From assembly GCA_044356825.1 (NCBI GenBank), contig JBIKVM010000066.1, positions 1 to 12,425 on the forward strand: a stretch of 12,425 bases of DNA, written 5' to 3'. The notes beneath the pieces are model-generated. The model was not told the origin of the DNA, did no database searches, and saw nothing but the letters and a program-made list of their open reading frames with translations. The stretch is from JAUREX01 sp044356825. GTDB taxonomy: Bacteria; Pseudomonadota; Alphaproteobacteria; Rhodobacterales; Rhodobacteraceae. This document shows positions 6,130 to 12,425 of this stretch, one piece after another (position 1 is the stretch's first letter; every line of letters begins with the position of its first letter). Position numbers and translations under genes: made by a program.

Positions 6130-8322
6130 ATGGATCGTTCTGCAATCGTGCACGAGAATTTCCTGCGCCGCGTCGCGGTGCGCGACTTGCCGACGGGCCG
6201 CGCGCCGTCGGGCCCCCTGCCGGCCACGCTGGCAGTTTCGCTCTTCCGCTCGGGCTGCCTCAGCCGCGCGCTTGACCGGCAGAGCCGGGCCATGCAGCAG
6301 GCAGGGCAGGGCTTCTACACGATCGGCTCCTCCGGTCATGAAGGGCTTGCCGCCGTCGCGGCTGCGCTGCGGCCGACGGACATGGCATTCCTCCACTACC
6401 GCGATGCGGCCTTTCAGATCGCTCGCGCCGAGCAGGTGCCGGGACAGACCATGGCGCGCGACATGCTGCTGTCGTTCGCGTCATCATCCGAAGATCCGAT
6501 TTCGGGCGGACGGCACAAGGTGCTGGGCAGCCGCGCCCTGATGATCCCGCCCCAGACATCGACCATCGCAAGCCACCTGCCCAAGGCCGTGGGCGCTGCC
6601 TACGCCGTCGGAGCGGCCCGTCGCCACCGCCCCGAGCATGCCGTCCTGCCAGACGATGCCATCGTCTATTGCAGCTTCGGCGATGCCAGCGCGAACCACT
6701 CGACCGCGCAGGGGGCATTCAACGCCGCGCAATGGACGGCCTTCCAGTCAATTCCGATGCCGATCCTGTTTTGCTGCGAGGACAACGGGATCGGCATTTC
6801 AACGCGGACGCCGAAGGGCTGGATCGCGGCGGCATTCGAGAACCGGCCGGGGCTGGCCTATTTTGCCTGCGACGGCCTCGACATCTACGACACCTACGCA
6901 ACTGCTCTGGCGGCGGTCGAACATGTCCGCACCCGGCGCAAGCCGGCCTTTCTGCATGTGCGCACTGTCCGGCTCTATGGTCATGCGGGTGCGGACATGC
7001 CCACAACCTACCTCCCGCGCGAGGAGGTGGAGGCCGAAGAAGCCAACGATCCGCTGCTCCATTCCGTCCGGCTGCTCGATCAGGCTGGCGCGCTCTCGCC
7101 CGAGCAGGCGCTGCAGATCTATACCGACACTGCCGCCCGTGTCGGCCGGGTCGCGGCCGAGGCGGTCATGCGCCCGCGCCTGAGGACCGCGGCCGAGGTC
7201 ATGGCCTCGATCATCCCGCCGCCGCGCACGTGCCGCCCGACCAACGGCCCCACGCTGCAGGCGCGCGAGAGCGCGTTCGGCGCGGACCTCAAGGCGATGG
7301 AAGAGCCGCAGATCATGTCGCGGCTGATCAACTGGGCGCTGACCGACCTGATGCTCGCCCACCCCGAGATCGTGATGATGGGCGAGGATGTCGGGCGCAA
7401 GGGCGGGGTCTACGGCGTGACGCAAAAGCTGCAGGCGCGCTTTGGTGCAGACCGGATGATCGACACGCTGCTCGATGAACAGTCGATCCTCGGGCTGGCA
7501 ATCGGGATGGCGCACAACGGCTTCGTACCGTTGCCGGAAATCCAGTTCCTTGCCTATGTCCACAACGCCGAGGACCAGATCCGCGGCGAGGCCGCCACCT
7601 TGCCGTTCTTCTCGCGGGGGCAATTCACCAACCCCATGGTGATCCGCATCGCGGGTCTTGGCTATCAGAAGGGGTTCGGCGGCCATTTCCACAACGACAA
7701 TGCGCTTGGCGTGCTGCGCGACATCCCCGGCGTCATCCTCGCCGTGCCGTCGAACGGGGCGGATGCCGCGATGATGCTGCGCGAATGCGTGCGGCTTGCG
7801 CGCGAGGACCAGCGCGTGGTGGTCTTCGTCGAGCCTATTGCGCTCTATCCGATGCGGGATCTTCACGCTGACAAGGACGGCTGCTGGATGCGGCCCTATC
7901 CCGACCCCTCGCGCAGGATCGCTCTGGGCGAAGTCGGGGTTGATGGCGACGGGCGGGATCTGGCCATCGTGACCTTCGGCAACGGATGCTACCTCGCGCA
8001 TCAGGCGCGCCCCGGCCTTGAGAAGGCGGGGATCAGGACCCGCATCATCGATGCGCGCTGGCTCTCGCCCTTGCCCAAGGAGGGTCTGACGGCCGCGGTC
8101 GCGGGCTGCCGCCGGATCTTGATCGTCGACGAGACGCGCCACACCGGCGGTGTAGCCGAAGGGTTGCTTGCGCATTTCCACGAGGCCGCGCCCGGCGTCC
8201 CCCTCGCCCGGCTGACCGCACAGGACAGCTTTATCGCGACCGGGCCCGCCTATGCGGCCACCATGCCGTCCTCGGCCGACATAACCGCCGCCGGACTGCG
8301 CCTTGCCGGGGCTGCGCCATGA
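6130..8322 (+). CDS. Fused alpha-beta E1 component of a 2-oxo acid dehydrogenase (ThDP-dependent)
   Basis: A 730-residue protein joining both E1 subunits. Residues about 30-350 are the alpha-like part: 'GSSGHEG', 'LHYRDAAFQIA', the thiamine diphosphate site beginning GDAS (184-187) and ending 'EDNGIGIS' (Asn219), and 'YGHAGADMP' (His285). Residues about 393-725 are the beta-like part: 'PEIVMMGEDVG' (Glu419), 'DTLLDEQSILGLAIGMA', 'GGHFHNDN' and the transketolase C-terminal domain with 'DARWLSPLP' and 'VDETRHTGG'. Such enzymes decarboxylate a 2-oxo acid and pass the acyl group to the lipoyl domain of E2. No E2, E3 or lipoyl domain is encoded nearby, so the acceptor is unknown. Substrate class cannot be read off; branched-chain or acetoin-like is possible. 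The stop overlaps the acyltransferase ATG as ATGA. Confidence 0.85.
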   Translation: MDRSAIVHENFLRRVAVRDLPTGRAPSGPLPATLAVSLFRSGCLSRALDRQSRAMQQAGQGFYTIGSSGHEGLAAVAAALRPTDMAFLHYRDAAFQIARAEQVPGQTMARDMLLSFASSSEDPISGGRHKVLGSRALMIPPQTSTIASHLPKAVGAAYAVGAARRHRPEHAVLPDDAIVYCSFGDASANHSTAQGAFNAAQWTAFQSIPMPILFCCEDNGIGISTRTPKGWIAAAFENRPGLAYFACDGLDIYDTYATALAAVEHVRTRRKPAFLHVRTVRLYGHAGADMPTTYLPREEVEAEEANDPLLHSVRLLDQAGALSPEQALQIYTDTAARVGRVAAEAVMRPRLRTAAEVMASIIPPPRTCRPTNGPTLQARESAFGADLKAMEEPQIMSRLINWALTDLMLAHPEIVMMGEDVGRKGGVYGVTQKLQARFGADRMIDTLLDEQSILGLAIGMAHNGFVPLPEIQFLAYVHNAEDQIRGEAATLPFFSRGQFTNPMVIRIAGLGYQKGFGGHFHNDNALGVLRDIPGVILAVPSNGADAAMMLRECVRLAREDQRVVVFVEPIALYPMRDLHADKDGCWMRPYPDPSRRIALGEVGVDGDGRDLAIVTFGNGCYLAHQARPGLEKAGIRTRIIDARWLSPLPKEGLTAAVAGCRRILIVDETRHTGGVAEGLLAHFHEAAPGVPLARLTAQDSFIATGPAYAATMPSSADITAAGLRLAGAAP

Positions 8323-9365
8323 GCGCCCGCAAGACCGCAGTCGTGATCTGCCCCGGGCGCGGCACCTACAACGCAGGCGAAATTGGCTATCTTGCCCGCC
8401 ATTTCCCGGATCCCGCCCTCCTCGACCGCTTTGACCGGCTCCGGGCCGACGCGGGGCAGGAAAGCCTCGGTGCGCTCGATGGTGCCGATCGCTTCAGCCA
8501 TGGCCGCCACGGCAGGGGCGACAACGCAAGCGCCCTGATCTTCGCGGCAAGCTTCGGCGATTTCCTATCGATCGACCGCGATGGCATCGATATCGTCGCT
8601 GTCACGGGAAATTCGATGGGCTGGTATTCGGCGCTGGCTTGCGCTGGAGCTGTCTCGCCCGAGGCCGGATTCACCATTGCCAACACGATGGGCAACCTGA
8701 TGCAGGCGGCGCTGATCGGCGGTCAGCTCGTTTATCCATGGATCGATGAGGACTGGGTGCCGCGACTGGCGCGCAAGGCCGCGCTTCTTGCGCTGGTGGC
8801 CGACATCGCCGCCCGCCGCGACCATGTGCTCGCACTCTCGATCGATCTTGGCGGGCTATTGGTGCTTGCCGGGAACGAGGCCGGGCTCAGGGCGTTCGAA
8901 GCCGCGGTCGATCCCGTGCAGGGCCGCTTTCCGATGCGGCTCGCCAACCATGCCGCCTTTCACACCGCGCTTCAGGTTCCTGTCGCCGAGCGCGCGGGCG
9001 TGGCTTTGCCGGCGAACATGCTTGGCCAGCCCCGCCTGCCCCTTATCGATGGGCGCGGTGCCATCTGGTGGCCCCATGCAACCGATCCCGACCGCCTGCA
9101 CGCCTACACGCTCAACCATCAGGTGACGCAACCTTATGGCTTCACGGATGCGATCCGCACGGCAGCCCATGAGTTCGCGCCCGACCTCTTCATCGTCACG
9201 GGTCCCGGAACCACGCTCGGCGGTTCCGTGGCGCAGTCGCTGATCCTCGCCAACTGGCGCGGCATGGGATCAAGGGCGGATTTCCAGCGCCTTCAGGGCG
9301 AGCGGGCGATCCTGATCGCAATGGGCATGGCCGAGCAGCGCGACCTTGCCACCGGAATGGGCTGA
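8319..9365 (+). CDS. FabD-like (ACP S-malonyltransferase family) acyltransferase
   Basis: A 348-residue protein with the malonyl/acyltransferase fold. The N-terminal 'VVICPGRGTYNAGE' stands where FabD has its 'PGQG' motif. The nucleophile elbow is GNSMG (97-101, Ser99), with Asn where most members have the His of GHSxG. The partner histidine is probably His215 in 'NHAAFHTALQ', matching the 'FHS' motif. 'LFIVTGPGTTLGGSVAQS' matches the family's 'vlEiGPG' end region. It lacks a clear copy of the arginine-bearing segment used for malonyl recognition, so the acyl group may not be malonyl. Translation appears coupled to the E1 gene (ATGA) with only a weak GGGG upstream. Pairing suggests that it moves an acyl group related to the E1 product (inference). 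Cytoplasmic. Confidence 0.75.
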   Translation: MSARKTAVVICPGRGTYNAGEIGYLARHFPDPALLDRFDRLRADAGQESLGALDGADRFSHGRHGRGDNASALIFAASFGDFLSIDRDGIDIVAVTGNSMGWYSALACAGAVSPEAGFTIANTMGNLMQAALIGGQLVYPWIDEDWVPRLARKAALLALVADIAARRDHVLALSIDLGGLLVLAGNEAGLRAFEAAVDPVQGRFPMRLANHAAFHTALQVPVAERAGVALPANMLGQPRLPLIDGRGAIWWPHATDPDRLHAYTLNHQVTQPYGFTDAIRTAAHEFAPDLFIVTGPGTTLGGSVAQSLILANWRGMGSRADFQRLQGERAILIAMGMAEQRDLATGMG

Positions 9366-9428
9366 CCGCAGGCATAGTGGGGCTGGCCACATCGACGCCC
9401 TCGCCGTTGCGCAGGTGGCGGCAGGCGC

Positions 9429-10025
9429 TCAGTCGCCCTTTTCGGGCGTGATCGGGGTGGCGGCCTCGCCGAAGACGATCTCGGATGCCTCGAAGCCGAA
9501 GAAGCGGCTGCCGGGCGCACCGTTCTGTGGCCCTCCAACCCGTTCCCCTTCCTCAGTCACCTCGTCGGCCAATTCCTCGGCGGGTGACATCTCTTCGGTG
9601 GGTTCTTCCGAAATCGTGCCGCCGACTTCCTCGCCTTTGGCGATCTTGCCCATAGCTGTCTCGACCTTGCGTACAAGGTCGGGGTCGTAGGGCAGCGCAT
9701 AGGCGCGCGGGGTCCCGAGCGGGAAGTTCATCTCGTCGAGTTCCTCGAGCCACAGGAACACCCGCCCGGGTTCGCGCTGCAGTGGGTTGGGCTCGAGCAC
9801 GCGCGCCCAGTGCAGCTTGAAAGCTTTGGGCGGGGGGGCATCCGTGGGCAGACCGCGCAGTTCGGACACGGCCTCGAACGTCAACGGGACGAGCAGCGCC
9901 GTCAGCGCTGTCGCCCCGATCTTGAGTGCAAGCGGCAACCGCGCAGTCACGAGAAGGACCGCGAGCATCACCGCGATAAGCGCGAGCGCGCCGGCAAGGG
10001 TCAGGATCGTGAGAGTCGTCGACAT
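9429..10025 (-). CDS. Two-helix membrane protein of unknown function, last gene of the channel operon
   Basis: A 198-residue protein with two hydrophobic segments (about 5-27 and 32-50). They are followed by a soluble region containing 'LRGLPTDAPPPKAFKLHWARVLEPNP', 'GRVFLWLEELDEMNFPLGTPRAYALPY', an acidic stretch (about 132-162, rich in Glu) and a C-terminal 'SRFFGFEASEIVFGE'. I do not recognise the family. The start is ATG at 10025; an in-frame GTG sits directly before it, and GGGCGGG is a few bases upstream. It follows the gene for the single-pass partner by 12 bases. Its stop faces the acyltransferase stop across 63 bases. Membership in the operon suggests a role with the channel (inference). 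Confidence 0.72.
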   Translation of the reverse strand: MSTTLTILTLAGALALIAVMLAVLLVTARLPLALKIGATALTALLVPLTFEAVSELRGLPTDAPPPKAFKLHWARVLEPNPLQREPGRVFLWLEELDEMNFPLGTPRAYALPYDPDLVRKVETAMGKIAKGEEVGGTISEEPTEEMSPAEELADEVTEEGERVGGPQNGAPGSRFFGFEASEIVFGEAATPITPEKGD

Positions 10026-10037
10026 CACTTGCCCGCC

Positions 10038-10649
10038 CTATTTCTCGGCTGCGCCGCGCGTCATCGCGACAAGCCCGCGCGGCCGGTTGTTCAGATCGCC
10101 CACCTCGTCGCCGGTCAGCGTGAACCGTACGACCGTCTGCTCGTCGCCCGAACCCTTGAGGGCGACCTCGCCGTAGAAGATCACCGTGACGCGCGGGTTC
10201 AGCTTCTCGACCTTGACGGTGACGGGCAGCGGATCGGCCCCGTTTGCGATGTAGTGCACGACGTTGACGGTATATTCGCCATCCGACAGGCCGCGGAACG
10301 AGACGATCTCCTGATTGAGCGGGTTCTCGATCAGGGTGCCGTTCAGTTCAATGACATCCTTGAACATGCCGCGATCGTCACGGTCGAGGTGCATGAGCCC
10401 GGCCTCGCGGACGTTGTACCACACGATGTTGCCCGAGGGGTCGGCGATGTAGGTGTCGACGTCATCGGGATGCGCATCGGGCCAGCTTACGGTGACGAGA
10501 AGCTCTGCCTTCGGGTTGACCTTTCCCGTCTCCGCGGTCGGGTTTACCATCGCAAAGGACAGGAAGAACATGAAGGTGATGGCCTTGAGCGAGTTGAACA
10601 GGAGGGCCGAGAAGATCTCGAACTCCGGTTCCTGTTCTTCCTCAAACAT
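10038..10649 (-). CDS. Single-pass membrane protein with periplasmic beta-rich domain, in the ExbD/MotB position
   Basis: A 203-residue protein: a short acidic cytoplasmic N-terminus (EEEQEPEFE), one membrane helix (about 15-36) and a periplasmic domain of about 150 residues. The domain contains 'ELLVTVSWPDAHPDDVDTYI', 'DPSGNIVWYNV' and 'LDRDDRG', which recalls beta-sandwich domains of the DUF2135 kind (pattern 'D-DL-V-DP-G'); this is a resemblance by eye only. Topology and gene order match ExbD, TolR or MotB as partner of a MotA/TolQ/ExbB channel. However, the helix 'FNSLKAITFMFFLSFAMVN' has no acidic residue, whereas ExbD and MotB need a membrane aspartate for proton flow. The start overlaps the channel gene by eight bases. 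Confidence 0.75.
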   Translation of the reverse strand: MFEEEQEPEFEIFSALLFNSLKAITFMFFLSFAMVNPTAETGKVNPKAELLVTVSWPDAHPDDVDTYIADPSGNIVWYNVREAGLMHLDRDDRGMFKDVIELNGTLIENPLNQEIVSFRGLSDGEYTVNVVHYIANGADPLPVTVKVEKLNPRVTVIFYGEVALKGSGDEQTVVRFTLTGDEVGDLNNRPRGLVAMTRGAAEK

Positions 10650-11418
10650 GGGCAGGTGCCCCGTCGGTCATGCGGGGGACGATGCCCGTCTCGGTGATCC
10701 TGAGCGCGGTCTGGAGGATGTCGGTCGCGACAGCCTCGGTCAGGTTGTACTGCAGGCGCAGCAAGATCCCGCCGATCAGGCCCACGATTGTTGTCAAGAG
10801 TGACACCGCCATGCCCGCGATCATCTTCTGGAGGCCCTCGCGCAGGGTCTCGACGTTGAAGTCCGACAGGTCGCCCATCGAGTTCAGCATCATCACGAAG
10901 CCGACCATGGTGCCGAGCATCCCGAGTTTGTAGAGGAGGTCGGCCCCGAAGATCCCGATCCGGGTGCGGCGTCGCAGGCTGGCCCCGAGGCTCTGGAGAA
11001 GGACCGCCCGGTCACCTTCGGCGCTGCGAGTGAAGGTGGGCACGAGATCGCGCATGTAGGTCTCGACAAGGCCACCGCGGCGCAGCACACCCGCGAAAAT
11101 CGCGAAACCGCCCCCTTCGACCTCGAGCTTCGGTCCGGGCCCGGACCCGATGGCATCCACCACGGCGAGCACCTGCCGGTACTCGCGCGACAATTCGAGG
11201 ACGAGCCAGAGGCAATGGGCGCTGTAGCCGAGGAACAGCGCCCCGATCACGATCGAGATGCGGCTGTGGTCGGCCTCGATCACATAGGCGATAAGGCCGT
11301 AATCCCAGCAGATCACCCCGGCGAGCCCCATCAGTGCCGCCAGGAGAATCCAGCGAAAAAGGGCATCATAGGCCCCGTCACGGGACTGCTGGCCAAGCAC
11401 GCGCGCCAAAGTGGTCAT
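10642..11418 (-). CDS. MotA/TolQ/ExbB-type proton channel family protein
   Basis: A 258-residue inner-membrane protein. Hydrophobic segments lie at about 22-47, 54-77, 165-181 and 198-222. The last two carry the family core: 'LLYKLGMLGTMVGFVMMLNSM' with its conserved Gly-Thr, then 'LQKMIAGMAVSLLTTIVGLIGGILLRLQ'. The central cytoplasmic stretch (78-164) is of ordinary ExbB size, without the long tail of Zorya ZorA. In known systems such proteins form a pentamer around two ExbD or MotB chains and turn ion flow into motion. The frame is open upstream to 11487, but ATG 11418 is chosen because GAGGAGAAGG lies five bases before it. It follows the SNase-like gene by 19 bases. Confidence 0.85.
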   Translation of the reverse strand: MTTLARVLGQQSRDGAYDALFRWILLAALMGLAGVICWDYGLIAYVIEADHSRISIVIGALFLGYSAHCLWLVLELSREYRQVLAVVDAIGSGPGPKLEVEGGGFAIFAGVLRRGGLVETYMRDLVPTFTRSAEGDRAVLLQSLGASLRRRTRIGIFGADLLYKLGMLGTMVGFVMMLNSMGDLSDFNVETLREGLQKMIAGMAVSLLTTIVGLIGGILLRLQYNLTEAVATDILQTALRITETGIVPRMTDGAPAHV

Positions 11419-11423
11419 GTCTG

Positions 11424-11433
11424 CCTTCTCCTC
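11424..11433 (-). promoter_or_regulatory. Ribosome binding site of the channel gene
   Basis: On the minus strand this reads GAGGAGAAGG, five bases before the ATG at 11418. It lies in the 19-base gap after the SNase-like gene and rules out the longer upstream starts. Confidence 0.7.
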
Positions 11434-11437
11434 GATT

Positions 11438-11980
11438 TCACCGATGCCCACCCGGAGAATGGCTGCGACGCCAGACCCAGGGTTCAACGAACTTGGCGCC
11501 CGGCTGCCAGAGACCCACCCCTTCGGTGATCGCCTCCAGTTGCTGGGCTTCGTAGTCCGACGTCTGCTCGAGGAAGGCCAGCGCAGCGCCGCTGCGGACC
11601 ATCTTGGCGTTCAGATCCTCGGAGTCGTATGTGCACACGCCATGCCGGCGGCTGAAGGGGTCCGGCTCGCCGATCAGCACGCAACTGATCTCGCCGCGAC
11701 CGGCCAAGGCCTCGAGCGTGCGCTTGGCCACTTCGTAGCAGCCCCAGGCCTGTCCCTCGAGGTCGCAGACCTGGTTGCGTTCAGGTGAATCGACGCCCCA
11801 CAAGATCACGCGGCGGCCGGCGACGATCAGGATGTCGGCGTCGATCACACGTGCCGGCCCCGAGATGATTTCGGTCGGAGTTTCGGCGGGGGCCGGGGCG
11901 GCCAGCGTCATTGCGATTCCCAATGCACAGAAAAGTTTTGGCCAGAGGCCGCTTGCAGTATCAGAGGGGCAGGGGCGCAT
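11438..11980 (-). CDS. Secreted SNase-fold (thermonuclease-like) protein lacking the Arg35 equivalent
   Basis: A 180-residue protein with a signal peptide (hydrophobic 'LWPKLFCALGIAMTLAAPAPA', probable cleavage after Ala32). The SNase domain shows 'ARVIDADILIV' (Asp47 and Asp49), 'RRVILWGVDSPE' (Asp64, Glu67), 'DPFSRR' (Arg111, matching SNase Arg87) and the end 'EGVGLW...PWVWRR'. Cys72/Cys81 and Cys100/Cys116 fall at the places typical of secreted homologues and may form disulfides. The residue eight before Glu67, where SNase has catalytic Arg35, is Ile59 (codon ATC, 11804-11806), so nuclease activity is doubtful. The start is ATG 11980 with AAAAGG (11987-11992) six bases upstream; the frame is open further but without a better site. 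First gene of the four-gene minus-strand operon. Confidence 0.82.
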   Translation of the reverse strand: MRPCPSDTASGLWPKLFCALGIAMTLAAPAPAETPTEIISGPARVIDADILIVAGRRVILWGVDSPERNQVCDLEGQAWGCYEVAKRTLEALAGRGEISCVLIGEPDPFSRRHGVCTYDSEDLNAKMVRSGAALAFLEQTSDYEAQQLEAITEGVGLWQPGAKFVEPWVWRRSHSPGGHR

Positions 11981-12012
11981 GGTGAACCTTTTCAAAGGCG
12001 AGGGGCAGCGGG

Positions 12013-12425
12013 ATGGGGCGGATTCTGGCTTTGGCACTGTCGGCGGTGGTCGTGCTGCACGGGGCGGCATGGGCCGGTCCGGTCGAGGACCTGATCGCGG
12101 GCACGCGGAAGGAGTGCCGAGGCTGCGATCTGACCAATGCCAGCTTCAAGAAGGTGAACCTCGAAGGGGTTGACCTGACGGGCGCCATCCTTAACGGGGC
12201 GAGTTTTCACCGCGCGAATCTTCGCGGGGCCATCCTCGATGGGGTGGAGGCGCAGGCCACGAACTTCAACATGATCGAGGCCACGGGGGCGCAGTTCCGG
12301 GGTGCGAAACTCGCCCGCTCGATGTTCTACGGCGCACAACTGTCGGGGGCGGACCTGTCGGACGCCGACCTGACCGAAGCGCGCCTGCAGACGGCGCGGC
12401 TGACGTCTGCCAAGCTGCCCGGCGC
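12013..12425 (+). CDS. Secreted pentapeptide-repeat protein (3' end outside window)
   Basis: The frame is open from ATG 12013 to the window edge, giving 137 residues of an incomplete protein. A clean signal peptide (MGRILALALSAVVVLHGAAWA, cleavage after Ala21) is followed by 'ECRGCDL' (Cys35, Cys38). Tandem pentapeptide repeats of the A(D/N)Lxx type then run to the edge: 'ANLRGAILDG', 'AQFRGAKLARS', 'AQLSGADLSDADLTEARL'. Such repeats fold as a right-handed quadrilateral beta-helix; the function of exported members is mostly unknown. GAGGGG (12000-12005) lies seven bases upstream. It is divergent from the SNase-like gene, with only 32 bases between the two start codons. Confidence 0.85.
   Translation, partial: MGRILALALSAVVVLHGAAWAGPVEDLIAGTRKECRGCDLTNASFKKVNLEGVDLTGAILNGASFHRANLRGAILDGVEAQATNFNMIEATGAQFRGAKLARSMFYGAQLSGADLSDADLTEARLQTARLTSAKLPG

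Noticed and set aside
9434..9448. CGCCC/GGGCG hairpin at the convergent gene ends as a terminator
   Set aside because: The stem is only five base pairs, lies within the last codons of the minus-strand gene, and has no T tract on either side.
9429..11980. Minus-strand operon as a Zorya-type defence system
   Set aside because: The channel protein is of ordinary ExbB length without the long ZorA tail. The partner lacks a peptidoglycan-binding domain, and no helicase or ZorC/D/E-like gene is present.

Overview
This is a high-GC, densely packed bacterial chromosome segment. Codon use is strongly GC-ending, and start and stop codons overlap repeatedly (ATGA at 1765, 3535, 5575 and 8319). Family content points to an alphaproteobacterium, most likely of the Rhodobacteraceae type: an IolB next to a MocD-like hydroxylase, a small two-helix protein resembling DUF3329, and a secreted nuclease-like protein beside a MotA/ExbB-type channel. 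The genus cannot be fixed from sequence alone.

Left block (1-2964, + strand): the C-terminal part of an amidase, a metal-dependent amidohydrolase of the dihydroorotase-like deacetylase type, and an unassigned TIM-barrel-like protein. All three are translationally coupled and look like the end of a catabolic operon. A 367-base stretch without a convincing gene follows; it contains an 11-bp inverted repeat.

Middle block (3332-5877, + strand): a 68-residue two-helix membrane protein overlaps iolB (5-deoxy-glucuronate isomerase, myo-inositol catabolism). Next comes a di-iron fatty-acid-desaturase-fold protein resembling the rhizopine-catabolism hydroxylase MocD. It overlaps a MocE-like Rieske ferredoxin gene that is broken: two in-frame stops and the second cluster cysteine replaced by tryptophan. 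The pair would normally act as an oxygenase and its electron donor, so the hydroxylase here has apparently lost its local partner.

Second middle block (6130-9365, + strand): a two-gene coupled unit. It encodes a fused alpha-beta E1 of the 2-oxo acid dehydrogenase type (thiamine diphosphate dependent) and a FabD-like acyltransferase with a GNSMG nucleophile elbow. No E2, E3 or carrier protein is present. A plausible sigma-70 promoter precedes the pair.

Right block (9429-11980, - strand): a tight four-gene operon. In transcription order it encodes a secreted SNase-fold protein, a MotA/TolQ/ExbB-type channel, a single-pass protein with a periplasmic beta-rich domain, and a two-helix membrane protein of unknown function. 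The nuclease-like protein lacks the arginine that corresponds to SNase Arg35. The channel has no ExbD or MotB beside it. A secreted pentapeptide-repeat protein starts only 32 bases away on the + strand and runs off the window.

The best candidates for something undescribed are the channel operon at the right and the E1/acyltransferase pair. The decayed MocE is the clearest evolutionary oddity. No RNA genes, insertion sequences or CRISPR arrays were seen.
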